This document shows, piece by piece, positions 23,592-33,717 of a stretch of DNA of 64,000 nucleotides. A program made the position numbers and the translations under genes. Positions within the stretch are counted from its first letter, which is position 1. Each line of letters begins with the position of its first letter. The stretch lies in the NCBI GenBank assembly GCA_965217195.1, contig CBDCHL010000003.1, positions 186,001 to 250,000 of the forward strand, read 5' to 3'. The notes below the pieces were generated by a model. The model was not told the DNA's origin, searched no databases, and saw only the letters and a list, made by a program, of their open reading frames with translations. Source of the stretch: UBA6623 sp965217195 (GTDB taxonomy: Bacteria > Acidobacteriota > Terriglobia > Bryobacterales > UBA6623).

Positions 23592-24608
23592 ATGGCGGCT
23601 AAACAAAGTCTTCTCGAAGAGGCCATAGAGAGATTCCTCGCCTCGCTGCGGCGGGCCAATCTCTCTGCCAACACCATCCGCGGCTACGCCTCCGACCTCA
23701 AGGGCTTCGTAACCTATTTCTCCCCACCGGGAGAGACTCCCCCCTCCCCGGCCGATTTCGAGCCGCTCGAGATTCGTGAGTTCATGGCCGACTGCTACCG
23801 GCGGGGAAACACGAATCGCTCGGTGGCGCGAAAGCTCGCCGCCCTGCGCGCTTTCTTTCGATTCCTAGTACGAGAAGGCTCGGCGCCGAGCAGCCCGGCA
23901 GCTCTGCTCAACACGCCCAAGCTTCCGAAAACTCTTCCGCCGGTCATGACGGCCGAGCAGACGAATCTGCTGGTCGACTCGGTGGGCGCCGCGGCCAGCC
24001 CCGCAAACGGCGGTGAAGCCACGGACAAAGCGAGGGGAAAGCAAGCGCACTTCATCGCTGTCCGCGACCGATTGATATTCGAGCTGCTCTACGGCTGTGG
24101 GCTCCGCGTGGGCGAACTGGTGGGACTCGACCGAGCCGATTTCGACCTGGGCGAGCGCTGGCTTGTCGTCCGAGGCAAAGGCCGCAAACAGCGCCAAGTG
24201 CCTTTCGGCGGGGCCGCGGAGAAAGCTTTGGAAAAGTACCTCGATTTGCGAGACGAGGTTACGTCAATCCCGACCGAGCGTCACGTCGCAGCGCCGGGCC
24301 TTCCACCCGGCCGGCTGCGTGAGCGTCACGGCGATGCACTCCTTCTCAACACACGCGCCGGGCGCTTAACCGCTCGTAGCGTCCAAAGGCTCGTCAAACG
24401 CTACGCGCTGCTGTTTTCCGGCGACCCAACACTCCATCCGCACGCCCTGCGGCACGCCTTCGCCACGCACCTGCTGAGCGACGGCGCCGACCTGAGGGCG
24501 ATCCAAGAATTGCTGGGTCACGCTGGTCTTTCCACTACCCAGAAATACACCCAACTCTCGCTCAAAGAGTTGATGGCGACCTACGACCGCAGCCACCCTA
24601 AAGCCTGA
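23592..24608 (+). CDS. Tyrosine recombinase (XerC/XerD family)
   Basis: 338 aa. N-terminal SAM-like core-binding domain (residues 8-95: FLASLRRANLSANTIRGYAS) and C-terminal catalytic domain with all residues in place: Arg172 (GCGLRVGELVGLD), Lys196 (VVRGKGRKQRQVPF), His284 and Arg287 (HPHALRHAFATHLL), His310 (ELLGHAGLSTTQKYT) and nucleophile Tyr319. The family resolves chromosome dimers at dif with FtsK. A small insertion of about 20 residues (AASPANGGEATDKARGKQAH) and another at 230-245 make it slightly longer than usual. The ATG at 23592 begins the family fold; the open frame upstream is intergenic. XerC versus XerD cannot be told. Confidence 0.9.
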   Translation: MAAKQSLLEEAIERFLASLRRANLSANTIRGYASDLKGFVTYFSPPGETPPSPADFEPLEIREFMADCYRRGNTNRSVARKLAALRAFFRFLVREGSAPSSPAALLNTPKLPKTLPPVMTAEQTNLLVDSVGAAASPANGGEATDKARGKQAHFIAVRDRLIFELLYGCGLRVGELVGLDRADFDLGERWLVVRGKGRKQRQVPFGGAAEKALEKYLDLRDEVTSIPTERHVAAPGLPPGRLRERHGDALLLNTRAGRLTARSVQRLVKRYALLFSGDPTLHPHALRHAFATHLLSDGADLRAIQELLGHAGLSTTQKYTQLSLKELMATYDRSHPKA

Positions 24609-24729
24609 CGACGCTCCCCTTGCCTTGCGCGCTGATACAGCCTGAGGTATTCTAGGTGCAGCAGTCGGTTCCGGGCTGTCTTCCCCTTACAACTTCGGTT
24701 GTTCCCCTCCTCCCGCCCGAATTGCTTTC

Positions 24730-25977
24730 ATGACGATTTCCGAACTGAAGCACAATAACATCACCGAACTGACGACCGTGGCGCGGGATTTGGAAATCCC
24801 CGGCGTCAGCGGTTTGCGCAAGCAAGACCTGATTTTCCGGATCCTGCAAGCACAGGCCGAAAAAGAGGGGCTGATCTTCGGAGAGGGTGTCCTAGAGACC
24901 TTGCCGGAGGGGTTCGGGTTCTTGCGGTCACCTGACTACAATTACCTCCCCGGTCCCGACGACATCTATGTTTCCTCGACCCAAATCCGACGTTTCGACC
25001 TGCGCACGGGCGACACTGTTTCCGGTCAGGTGCGCCAGCCCAAGGACAACGAGAAATACTTCGCCCTCGTGAAAGTCGAGGCGGTCAATTTTGAATCGCC
25101 TGAGCAATCAAAAAAGAAGATCCTTTTCGACAATCTCACGCCGCTTCACCCGGACCAGCACCTCAAGTTGGAAAACACAAGAGAAAATCTCAGTGGCCGG
25201 GTCATGGACCTGCTGGCGCCGATCGGCATGGGGCAGCGCGGCTTGATCGTTTCTCCGCCGCGAACCGGGAAGACGATGCTGCTGCAATCAATCGCCAACT
25301 CGATTACGGCCAACCACCCGGAAGTGGATCTGATTGTCTTGCTGATCGACGAGCGGCCCGAAGAGGTCACTGACATGCAGCGCTCGGTCAAGGGCGAAGT
25401 TGTCAGCTCGACTTTCGACGAGCCCTACGTTCGCCACGTCCAAGTGGCTGAAATGGTGATCGAAAAGGCGAAGCGGCTGGTCGAGCACAAGCGCGACGTC
25501 GTCATCCTGCTGGACTCGATCACGCGGCTGGCTCGCGCTTACAACACCATCGTGCCGTCCTCGGGGAAAGTCCTCTCGGGCGGGGTCGACTCCAACGCGT
25601 TGCAGCGCCCCAAGCGCTTTTTCGGCGCGGCCCGGAATATCGAGGAAGGCGGTTCATTAACCATCATGGCCACCGCGCTCATCGACACCGGCAGCCGCAT
25701 GGACGATGTGATCTTTGAAGAATTCAAAGGCACCGGCAACATGGAGATTCACCTCGACCGCAAGTTGGCCGACAAGCGCGTATTTCCGTCGTTCGATATC
25801 CATCGCAGCGGGACACGCAAGGAAGAGCTGCTGCTCGACAAAGAAGACCTCAACCGCGTTTGGGTGCTGCGAAAAGTCCTCAGCCCGTTGGGAGCCAGCG
25901 AGTCCATCGAGTTGCTGCTCGACCGGATGGGCAAGACCGGCAGCAACGCCGAATTCCTCGACTCGATGAAGAACTGA
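24730..25977 (+). CDS. rho: Transcription termination factor Rho
   Basis: 415 aa, hexameric RNA-dependent ATPase that releases transcripts. The order is as in the family: N-terminal helices (LKHNNITELTTVARDLEIPG), cold-shock-like RNA-binding domain (LPEGFGFLRSPDYNYLPGPDDIYVS, shown here as one motif at residues 59-82), Walker A VSPPRTGKTMLL at 175-185, Q-loop region NTIVPSSGKVLSGGVDSNAL and the secondary RNA-binding GTGNMEIHLDRKLAD. Length typical, with no long N-terminal insertion. It stands alone between xer and the convergent PBP gene. Confidence 0.97.
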   Translation: MTISELKHNNITELTTVARDLEIPGVSGLRKQDLIFRILQAQAEKEGLIFGEGVLETLPEGFGFLRSPDYNYLPGPDDIYVSSTQIRRFDLRTGDTVSGQVRQPKDNEKYFALVKVEAVNFESPEQSKKKILFDNLTPLHPDQHLKLENTRENLSGRVMDLLAPIGMGQRGLIVSPPRTGKTMLLQSIANSITANHPEVDLIVLLIDERPEEVTDMQRSVKGEVVSSTFDEPYVRHVQVAEMVIEKAKRLVEHKRDVVILLDSITRLARAYNTIVPSSGKVLSGGVDSNALQRPKRFFGAARNIEEGGSLTIMATALIDTGSRMDDVIFEEFKGTGNMEIHLDRKLADKRVFPSFDIHRSGTRKEELLLDKEDLNRVWVLRKVLSPLGASESIELLLDRMGKTGSNAEFLDSMKN

Positions 25978-26025
25978 GCAGCCTTGGTAGTCAGCTGAGA
26001 GTCACGGATAAGATAGTGTCCGACT

Positions 26026-28707
26026 CTACCGGAAAACATCCAGCAGGCGACCGAAGAGACCCTTCTTCTGCTTAGGCGATTCCTCCTCGCGAGGCGCCGG
26101 AGGCCGCTCCGACAGCGGACCGCGCACACGTCCCATCGGGCGCCGGTTCCCACTACCGGCCTGCACGAGTTCGGCCTCCGATTCCCTTCGCCGCGGCGAG
26201 TTGTCCCATCCCGCCACGTTTGTCGCCAACAGCGTGCGCCGGCCTTGTCCGCCATGGAGGCGGCAATACTGCATCGGCTGAGAACCGGCGATGAAAACCT
26301 CGGTGCGCCGCTCCGGGCATTGGTAGGTCGCGATCTCCTGCGTCACCGGGTCCACGCCGAGCGTAACGATGCCCTCTACCGGCTCGAACTGCTCTGGGTT
26401 CCTGTATGCACGCAATTCGTGCGCGCGCTTCATGAATTCAGTCCAAATTGGAAGTGCCGATTTCGAACCTTCGACTTTGAGGTCGGTATTGTCATCGAAC
26501 CCGACCCATACGATGCACAACAGGTTCGACGTGAAACCGGCAAACCAGCCGTCATCGTCGGTTCCGGTCTTGCCGGCGGCCGGTTCGGTGAAACCCATGC
26601 CCCGCACTCGAACGGCGGTTCCTCGGCGAATAACGTCTTGGAGCATGTGCGTGACGACGTAAGCAACCCGCGGGTCAATCACTTGCTTGCCTTGCGGCTG
26701 ATTCCGCACCAACGGCAAACCGGTGCGGTCGCGCACGCTTCGCACAAAGTACGGCGTCATCATCTCGCCGCCGTTGGCAAACGCCGTATAGGCACCCGCG
26801 ATTTCGAGTGGCGTTGCTTCGTAGGCACCGAGCGCTATCGCCGGTGTCGGCAGGATCTCCTCGCCCAAGCCCACCCGTCGCGCTATCTCCGCCACTCGGT
26901 CGAAGCCGACTAGCTCGCCAACTTTTACCGTCGCGATGTTCAACGACTTATAAAGTGCACGGCGAAGCGTCACTTCGCCGTAAATCTTGTTGGCGAAATT
27001 CGACGGCTCGTAGTACTGGTCGTCGAAGTGGAAGGTCGTGGGCACGTCGTCGACCGTTGAGATCGGCGTCAGTACGAGTTTCGGCGCGAAACCTTCGTGA
27101 AGAACCGGGATGACCTCCGCCTCAGCGGGTTCTGGCTCGGGCTTGGCTTCGGCTTCCCACTCCTCGCCGTCCTCCCAGTCCTCCTCTTCTTCGTCGATGA
27201 ATTCGTCCTCGACCGCCGTTCCAACAGCCGCGGCGTACACAAAGGGCTTGAATGCCGAGCCGGGCTGCCTGTCGGCCAGCGCTCGGTTGAGCTGACTCAA
27301 CCCGTAATTTCGTCCGCCCACGACGGCTTTCACCTCGCCGGTCTTCGGGTCCAGCGCCACGAGCGCTGCCTGAGCCTCCGGGGGCGTCTTGCCTCGAAAG
27401 CGCTTCTGCCTGGCCACCCGCTCATCGACCTCCGCCATACCGATTCGCACCGCTTCGGCGGCCGCTTTCTGTAACTCCGTGTCGAGAGTCGTATAAACCC
27501 AGTAAGACTGCGTAATCAGCTCATCGGAAGTGAACCAATCCTGAAGTCGGTCGTTTACCAGATCCACGAAGTAGGGCGCCGAACTGGACTCGATCTTGCC
27601 GATGGCCAATTGCAATTTCTCACGGTCGGCTTGCTCGAACTCCACGTCGTTGATGACACCGTCACGCAGCATCGCCCGCAGCACGCTGCGGCGGCGCGTC
27701 GTCGCGCGCTCGGGATGGCGATACGGATTCAAATAGCTGGGCCGCTGGATCAAGCCGGCCAGCAAGGCCGCTTCGCCCAGCGTCAACTCGCGGGTGTCCT
27801 TATCGAAATAAGCTCGCGCCGCCTCGCCCATCCCGAGGACGTTGAAGCTGCCGCGGCGTCCTAGGTTGACCTGGTTGACGTAAAGCTCGAGGATCTTTTC
27901 CTTGCTGAGCCGCGTCTCGAGTTGCATGGCGATCAGCAGCTCGGCCAGTTTGCGCGCATACGTCTGCTCCGGCGTTAGGAAGAAACCGCGGGCGAGCTGT
28001 TGGGTCAACGTCGAGGTTCCGCGCGGCCGGCGGCCTTGCACGACGTAGCCGTCATACGCCGCTTTTGCCGTACGGATGAAGTCGAAGCCGTAGTGGCCGT
28101 AAAAGCGATGGTCTTCAATCGCCACGACAGCGTCGATGAGCACCTGCGGAATCTCTTCGTGCGTCAAGATCCGTCGCTTGGAGCGGTCGTGGTCGAACAG
28201 GTTCGTGATTAGCTCAGGCTCGAGTTCATAGACCGTCTGCGGGTTGTTGTCGCTGAGCGAGACGATCCGCGTCACTACCCCTTCACTGAAGTACAAAACC
28301 GCCGGCTCTTGGCGGAAATAAGACATCGCGCCCGGATAGATCTCCAAACTGTCTTGCTTAGTCAGAAAATGACCGATGCGGTTGTGGCGCGATTCCGAGT
28401 ACCCGGCTTTGCGCAACAGCGACAGGACCTCCTCGGGCGTGATCTCGTCGCCTACGTAGATCGCTTGCGGAGCGGCAAGAATCTTCGAGGTCCGATTGAA
28501 AGGCCCGCGCGCCAGTTTGGCGTCGATGACCTTCTCGTATTTCCAGTAGAAATGGCTGAACGCCGCCGCGCACGCGATGACGATGATCAGCATCAACGCG
28601 GCCGTAACTTTGCCGAAGGGGGTTTTGGCGAAGCGACCGACTCGCCTCAGGGTCGCCAAAAACCGGCCGCCCTTGCCCGAGCCGCGAGACCGTTTCTTGC
28701 GAGGCAT
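26026..28707 (-). CDS. Class A penicillin-binding protein (PBP1b-like)
   Basis: 893-aa bifunctional peptidoglycan synthase. A basic cytoplasmic tail (RKKRSRGSGKGG) and one membrane helix (residues 34-53) precede a UB2H-like domain and the GT51 glycosyltransferase: AIEDHRFYGHYGFD and RGTSTLTQQLARGFFL. The transpeptidase carries the SxxK motif QPGSAFKPF, the SxN motif KSLNIATV and the KTG motif GKTGTDDDGW. Between the SxxK and SxN motifs is an acidic insertion rich in Glu, Asp and Trp (about 45 residues, starting DEFIDEEEEDWEDGEEWEAE), unusual for the family. The C-terminal 60 residues are low complexity. Convergent with rho. Confidence 0.94.
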   Translation of the reverse strand: MPRKKRSRGSGKGGRFLATLRRVGRFAKTPFGKVTAALMLIIVIACAAAFSHFYWKYEKVIDAKLARGPFNRTSKILAAPQAIYVGDEITPEEVLSLLRKAGYSESRHNRIGHFLTKQDSLEIYPGAMSYFRQEPAVLYFSEGVVTRIVSLSDNNPQTVYELEPELITNLFDHDRSKRRILTHEEIPQVLIDAVVAIEDHRFYGHYGFDFIRTAKAAYDGYVVQGRRPRGTSTLTQQLARGFFLTPEQTYARKLAELLIAMQLETRLSKEKILELYVNQVNLGRRGSFNVLGMGEAARAYFDKDTRELTLGEAALLAGLIQRPSYLNPYRHPERATTRRRSVLRAMLRDGVINDVEFEQADREKLQLAIGKIESSSAPYFVDLVNDRLQDWFTSDELITQSYWVYTTLDTELQKAAAEAVRIGMAEVDERVARQKRFRGKTPPEAQAALVALDPKTGEVKAVVGGRNYGLSQLNRALADRQPGSAFKPFVYAAAVGTAVEDEFIDEEEEDWEDGEEWEAEAKPEPEPAEAEVIPVLHEGFAPKLVLTPISTVDDVPTTFHFDDQYYEPSNFANKIYGEVTLRRALYKSLNIATVKVGELVGFDRVAEIARRVGLGEEILPTPAIALGAYEATPLEIAGAYTAFANGGEMMTPYFVRSVRDRTGLPLVRNQPQGKQVIDPRVAYVVTHMLQDVIRRGTAVRVRGMGFTEPAAGKTGTDDDGWFAGFTSNLLCIVWVGFDDNTDLKVEGSKSALPIWTEFMKRAHELRAYRNPEQFEPVEGIVTLGVDPVTQEIATYQCPERRTEVFIAGSQPMQYCRLHGGQGRRTLLATNVAGWDNSPRRRESEAELVQAGSGNRRPMGRVRGPLSERPPAPREEESPKQKKGLFGRLLDVFR

Positions 28708-28761
28708 CAGGTCGTATTCGGCCGCCGGCCGGGGAGAGAAGATAGGACCGAAGAAGTCGGT

Positions 28762-30495
28762 CTAGGAAGCTGCGGGAAGGGCTGCCTGGACCTTTTCTTG
28801 AACCTTGACGGCAGCTTCTTCGAGTGTAACATCGGTCGATAGACGTGTCGACCGCTCGCTCAGTTCCACCAAGCCGTCGCCGACTTTCTTGCCGATTGTG
28901 ACCCGGAAGGGGATTCCGATCAACTCGGCATCCTTGAATTTCACGCCCGCGCGCTCCGCGCGATCGTCAAGCAGCACATCGAGACCGAGATCGAGACAGC
29001 TTGCGTAAAGCTTCTCGGCCGCTTCACGCTGCTCGTCATTCTTGAGGTTTACCGGAGTAATCACCACTTCGAAAGGCGCGATCGAGACGGGCAGCGCCAT
29101 GCCGGCTTCGTCGTGGTTTTGTTCGATGACACCGCTCAAAATGCGCTCGAGGCCGATGCCGTACGATCCCATGATCGGCGCGACTTCCTTGCCGTCTTTG
29201 TCCAGGACGCGCAAACCCATGGACTCGGAATACTTGTAGCCGAGCTGGAAAATGTGGCCGACCTCAATGCATTTCTTGAGCCCGAGCGCCTTCCCGCATC
29301 GAGGACAACCGTCGCCCGGCTCGACCTCGCGCAGGTCCTCGAAGCGGGCCTCGAAGTCGCGACCCGGCGTGACGTTTTTCAGATGCCGGTCATCTCGATT
29401 CGCGCCCGCAATGAGGTTGCGCCTACCGTCGAGTGCTTTGTCGGCGATGACATCCATATCCGACACGCCAACCGGGCCGATCGAACCGACTCCCGCCCCG
29501 AAGCATTCCTGAACTTCTTCCGGTTGCGCCGGCCGCGCCTCGCCGGACGAAACCACGGTCGATAGCTTGGCTTGGTTGAGCTGGTGATCGCCCCGCAGCA
29601 GCAAGAGCAGGGGTTTCGGCCCGCCCTCCTGGGGAATGACCATGACGAGGCTCTTGATGTGTGAAGACTCGGGCAGCCTGTCGAAGGCCGCCACCTCGGC
29701 GATCGTCTTCTTACCGGGTGTTTCGAACTCTTCAGGAGGCCCGTCCCCCGCCGGGTCCGCGACTGCCGGGACCCGCGGGGTCGACTCTGCCTTCTCGAGA
29801 TTCGCCGAATAGCCGCACGAACCGCAAACCACCACCACGTCCTCGCCCGCCTCCGAGGGCAAGACGAATTCATGGGACTTACTGCCACCCATCGCCCCGG
29901 AATGCGCTTCGACGGCGAGATAGTCCAACCCGCTGCGCGAAAAAATGCGGCAATAAGCCCCGTGATGCTTTTGGTAGCTGACTTCCAGCCCTTCGGCATC
30001 CATATCGAACGAATATGAATCCTTCATCGTGAATCGCCGCACGCGCATCAGCCCCGACTTAGGGCGCGGTTCGTCACGAAACTTCACCTGAATTTGGTAC
30101 CAAAGCTGCGGCAGTTGCTTATAGCTGCGCAACTCGCCTCGGGCAATTGTGGTCATGACCTCTTCCTCGGTCATACCGAGACATAGATCCCGTCCCCAAC
30201 GGTCTTGGAGACGAAACATGTCCTTGCCCATCGTTTCCCAGCGCCCGCTCTCACGCCACACTTCGGCCGGGTGCATCTCGGGCAAATGAAATTCTTGCGC
30301 CCCGATGGCGTCCATTTCTTCGCGCACAATTCGCTCGATCTTCAACAACGAACGCTTGGCCAAGAAAAGATAACTATAAATTCCCGCCGCGAGTTGGCGA
30401 ATGTAGCCCGCCCTCAGCAGCAGTTGATGGCTCGGCGCCTCGGCTTCCGAAGGCGTGTCGCGAAGGGTAGGGATGAAAAGCCGACTCCAGCGCAT
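28762..30495 (-). CDS. proS: Prolyl-tRNA synthetase
   Basis: 577-aa class II synthetase of the bacterial (ProS type 1) form with the editing insertion. MRWSRLFIPTLRDTPSEAEA is the conserved start, so I use the ATG at 30495 rather than the open frame up to 30534. Motif 2 is QVKFRDEPRPKSGLMRVRRF, followed by TMKDSYSFD. The editing domain includes SHIKSLVMVI and RGDHQLNQAKL. Motif 3 is GSYGIGLERIL, and a C-terminal anticodon-binding domain follows (VVITPVNLKND). Charges tRNA-Pro in the cytoplasm. Confidence 0.97.
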   Translation of the reverse strand: MRWSRLFIPTLRDTPSEAEAPSHQLLLRAGYIRQLAAGIYSYLFLAKRSLLKIERIVREEMDAIGAQEFHLPEMHPAEVWRESGRWETMGKDMFRLQDRWGRDLCLGMTEEEVMTTIARGELRSYKQLPQLWYQIQVKFRDEPRPKSGLMRVRRFTMKDSYSFDMDAEGLEVSYQKHHGAYCRIFSRSGLDYLAVEAHSGAMGGSKSHEFVLPSEAGEDVVVVCGSCGYSANLEKAESTPRVPAVADPAGDGPPEEFETPGKKTIAEVAAFDRLPESSHIKSLVMVIPQEGGPKPLLLLLRGDHQLNQAKLSTVVSSGEARPAQPEEVQECFGAGVGSIGPVGVSDMDVIADKALDGRRNLIAGANRDDRHLKNVTPGRDFEARFEDLREVEPGDGCPRCGKALGLKKCIEVGHIFQLGYKYSESMGLRVLDKDGKEVAPIMGSYGIGLERILSGVIEQNHDEAGMALPVSIAPFEVVITPVNLKNDEQREAAEKLYASCLDLGLDVLLDDRAERAGVKFKDAELIGIPFRVTIGKKVGDGLVELSERSTRLSTDVTLEEAAVKVQEKVQAALPAAS

Positions 30496-30777
30496 GATCG
30501 TGACCGTTTGGACCCGGCACGCGGCCGGAAACAAAGAGCGGCGGGTGCCGGCCCGCCGTCAGTGCCCAAGATTCGCGAGCAGCCGATGAAGAACGTCCTC
30601 TCGCGAAAAACGCTCATTGTAGCACGCGGAAATTGCGAGCTTATGAACGTCTTCGCGGGACGCTCAAGGTGTATTATCATGCGGAAGTCTTCTGTCGGGG
30701 CGGGGCAACCGCGGGCTCTCTGAAAAACCGACGTCGGGCTCAGTAACGCCCTCCAGCCTCCAGCCGAAACAACCGCC

Positions 30778-32034
30778 ATGGCCGCGCCGGAAGCCATTCG
30801 GGATCGCGTCGGACACGCACAGGGTTCCGCCAAACTTGAGTCTCCCATCAAGCCGGAAAAGGCGCCCCTGCGCATCGGCATCGACATTCGGCGCTTGGGC
30901 GATTTCGGTGTAGGCGCCTACATCAACAACCTCGTTCACGCACTCCGCCGAGCTGAAACCCCCTCCACAAGCTACGTTCTGATCGGCAACGAGGGCCAAT
31001 TCGAACGATTGGGCCCCCTGGGCCCGAACTTCGAGTCACAAATCTACCCCCGCCGTTTCAACTCCCGCCGCAGTCATTTCGACTTTCTGCTAGGCCTACG
31101 CGGGCTCCAGTTGAACGTCTTCCATATGCCCCATCGTTGGGTGCCCTATTTTCTGCCGGGACCCTATGTGGCGACCCTGCACGATATCAACAACATCCTG
31201 TTCCCGGAAGAGGACCCTTCTTCGTCGCCCGAACGCGTACGGCGCCACATGTTGGCCCGCGGCTTGCGGCGGGCGGCGCGAGTGATCGCGGTCTCGGAGG
31301 CGACCAAGCGCGACGCCGTCACCCACCTGGGGCTTTCCCCCGATCGCATCGAAGTCGTCCACAACGCCATCGACGAACAGGTCGGCCGGCCGGTCACCGA
31401 CAATGAGCGGATTGAGGTACTGCACCGCTACCAGATCCGAGGTCCCTTCGTGCTCTATACGGGGCGCATCCAGCCGCACAAGAACATCCCCCGCCTGATC
31501 GAAGCCTTCGCGGTAGCGAAAGCAGAGCTGGAGAAGCGGCCCGAATACAGCGAGCTGACGCTCATCGTCATCGGAGATCAATCCGATGCGTTCCCTGCTG
31601 TGCGCCATGCTGTGATGCGCTCGCGCGTTCAGCAATCGGTGCGATTTCTGGGATTTGTTCCGGTCGAAACCCTGCGTTGTTTCTACGAAGCGGCAACCGC
31701 CTTTCTGTTTCCCTCCCTGTACGAAGGTTTCGGTCTGCCGCCCCTCGAAGCAATGGCCCACGGTACCCCGGTCATCACTTCGAATCTTTCTTCGATGCCC
31801 GAGGCTGTCGGGGATGCGGCCGTGTTGGTGAACCCCGAAAACGTCTTCGAAATCGCGCGCGGCTTGCAACGTGTTCTGCTCGACGAAACTCTTCGAGAGC
31901 AGCTTAGGAGGCGCGGACGAGAACAGGTAGCTCGCTTTAGCTGGGACCAGTCAGCGCGTCGCGTGCTTGCTATTTACCATCAGGTCGGGAGGGATCAATA
32001 TCACGTTCGAATTCAACGAGCGAGGGCTGAATAG
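30778..32034 (+). CDS. GT4-family glycosyltransferase
   Basis: 418 aa, GT-B fold. N-terminal lobe starts at IGIDIRRLGDFGVGAYINNL; the C-terminal nucleotide-sugar lobe has LYTGRIQPHKNIPRLIEAFA and the family signature PSLYEGFGLPPLEAMAHGTP (E-x7-E), followed by VITSNLSSMPEAVGDAA. Retaining glycosyltransferases of this family build polysaccharide, LPS or glycolipid; donor and acceptor are not determinable. A 35-residue N-terminal extension precedes the fold, so an internal start is possible. The gene stands alone. Confidence 0.92.
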   Translation: MAAPEAIRDRVGHAQGSAKLESPIKPEKAPLRIGIDIRRLGDFGVGAYINNLVHALRRAETPSTSYVLIGNEGQFERLGPLGPNFESQIYPRRFNSRRSHFDFLLGLRGLQLNVFHMPHRWVPYFLPGPYVATLHDINNILFPEEDPSSSPERVRRHMLARGLRRAARVIAVSEATKRDAVTHLGLSPDRIEVVHNAIDEQVGRPVTDNERIEVLHRYQIRGPFVLYTGRIQPHKNIPRLIEAFAVAKAELEKRPEYSELTLIVIGDQSDAFPAVRHAVMRSRVQQSVRFLGFVPVETLRCFYEAATAFLFPSLYEGFGLPPLEAMAHGTPVITSNLSSMPEAVGDAAVLVNPENVFEIARGLQRVLLDETLREQLRRRGREQVARFSWDQSARRVLAIYHQVGRDQYHVRIQRARAE

Positions 32035-32343
32035 GCAGCGTTATTGCATGCCCCTCATCGAACTCGAGCCCGGTCCAATGTGAAGTGGAGATCAGCCGGC
32101 AGACCGGCTGAGAGCCGGCCGGCCGGTACCGTTGACTAGGACCGGCACGAAAGGCCGCGGGCTGTTTGAGCCCTGCCCCGAAAATGGGGAGGACGCAGGT
32201 CTGGCGAAAAGCGCCCAGACCTGAGCTACCGGGGGGACCCGCCTTGGGTTGGCGGCCCATCTTCATGTTTTGTTGTGGCCTGAATGACCCTGAAAATGTA
32301 GAAACTCCTGGGACCGGCACGAGGGCCGGTCGTCACCCGCGGC
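32035..32343. other. Intergenic region with GC-rich hairpins
   Basis: No gene seen. It holds GACCGGC/GCCGGTC inverted repeats, the clearest at 32312-32331, and similar ACCGGCTGAGAGCCGG and GGCCGGCCGG blocks at 32100-32130. The phrase GACCGGCACGA occurs twice (about 32139 and 32312). A hairpin of the same kind lies at 37229-37249. These may act as transcript-end structures between the convergent genes. Confidence 0.5.
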
Positions 32344-33540
32344 TTACGTAGATTCGACGAAGTCGGAGACGTCCATCGCGTAGAGGGCGGGCTCTCCCTC
32401 ACGATCGGTGACATAGTAAACCCATTTACTGTCGGGCGAAAAGATGGGTTCGGGGCAGGCGGCAAAGGGATCGTGGCGTTTCGAGCCGGCGATGGGGTAG
32501 GGCTTGCAGCCGGCGCCGTGCTCGGCCATCGTGATCTCCCGTCCCAATCTTGGAAAGAGCAGATAGATGTTCGGTCCGGTGATGCTGCGACTGGCGCCGA
32601 CGATCGCCGAGCCGTCGGCGTTCGGGCTGAGCCATCCGAAGTTCGAGCAGCGAGACAGCGTTCGCTCGCGGCCGGTCTTGGGGTCTACGCAGCGGACCTC
32701 GGCTGCTCGACCCGAGGCATCGGGAAAGAAAGCGTAGCAGACCTCGCGTCCGCTGGGCGACCAATAGGCGTGGCCGATCTGCTCGTCCCCTTGCCGCGGC
32801 CGTAAGTTTCTCTTGTAGCGGCCGTCGAATGAGACATAGCGCAAGCGGCCGTCAACGCGGCCCCACGGGCCTTCACGGGCGTAGAGCAAGTCCCTCGAGC
32901 GCGGCCGAAAGCGGGGATGACTGAGCCAGTGGTCCTCCTCGGTTACGGTATGGGCCTTTTTGCTCGCGACTTCGACCACTTGAATGCGGCAGCGCGGGCG
33001 ACGCTCGAACTGGGATTCGTAGTCATCGACTTGCCGGCCGGCCTGCATCTCGACGAGCGCCGCGAAGCGCTCGTCGGCGGACAGCGAGAGGTGTCCGGTA
33101 GCACGCCAACCGGAGGGAGTCCGATATAAGGTCCGTGCCCTTCCGCCGCGAGAAGAAGCCTCGAGCAGTGAATCTCGTTGTAGATAGAAGAAGTTGCGCC
33201 CGCGACGATCGAGAACGGCCGAATAGGAATGCACGCCGCCGCCTTCGGTGAGTTGGACCATGTCGCCGTCGGGAAGATTCAGACGGTAGATTTGCCGGTT
33301 TCCCGATCGTTCCGATGCGGCCAGCAGGAAGGAATGATTCCGTGCAATCGAGCGGTGGTGGTAGTGGGGCAAGTGGTGCAGGATCGACGGGTCGGAAAAG
33401 CGAATGATTTTTCGCCCGGTCAACGGATCTTCGAGCTCTACCTTTTCGGACGCAATCTTGAGGCCGCGCCGGGCCGGCATGACTGCAGCGCGTAGAGAAA
33501 CGGCCGCGGCGAAGAAACCCCTGCGAGTCCATCGACTCAT
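32344..33540 (-). CDS. Oligogalacturonate-lyase-like propeller protein (Tat signal)
   Basis: 398 aa. The start MSRWTRRGFFAAAVSLRAAV is a twin-arginine-type signal, so the protein is probably exported folded. The body is a seven-bladed propeller: TGRKIIRFSDPSILHHLPHY, HHRSIARNHSFLLAAS, DQIGHAYWSPSGREVCY-like EQIGHAYWSPSGREVCYAFF, and PIFSPDSKWVYYVTDREGEP. His and Tyr positions resemble oligogalacturonide lyase (Ogl, PL22), which releases unsaturated galacturonate units; whether this protein has lyase activity or is only a related propeller is open. Convergent with the GT4 gene and divergent from the giant Ig protein gene. Confidence 0.75.
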   Translation of the reverse strand: MSRWTRRGFFAAAVSLRAAVMPARRGLKIASEKVELEDPLTGRKIIRFSDPSILHHLPHYHHRSIARNHSFLLAASERSGNRQIYRLNLPDGDMVQLTEGGGVHSYSAVLDRRGRNFFYLQRDSLLEASSRGGRARTLYRTPSGWRATGHLSLSADERFAALVEMQAGRQVDDYESQFERRPRCRIQVVEVASKKAHTVTEEDHWLSHPRFRPRSRDLLYAREGPWGRVDGRLRYVSFDGRYKRNLRPRQGDEQIGHAYWSPSGREVCYAFFPDASGRAAEVRCVDPKTGRERTLSRCSNFGWLSPNADGSAIVGASRSITGPNIYLLFPRLGREITMAEHGAGCKPYPIAGSKRHDPFAACPEPIFSPDSKWVYYVTDREGEPALYAMDVSDFVEST

Positions 33541-33717
33541 CGATTAGTCATGGTAGCATCGGGCTCACCGTGCCCCTGGTGTCGCGGAGGCCTCGCCTTG
33601 CCGGGATTAACGCAGCCGGCTCGGTCGACCATTTAACAAAACATGGTCGCTATGTTTTATCCTTGTTCACAGCGGATGAGAGTTTTTCCGAAGGTCCGGT
33701 TTCGGGAGGTGACGACC

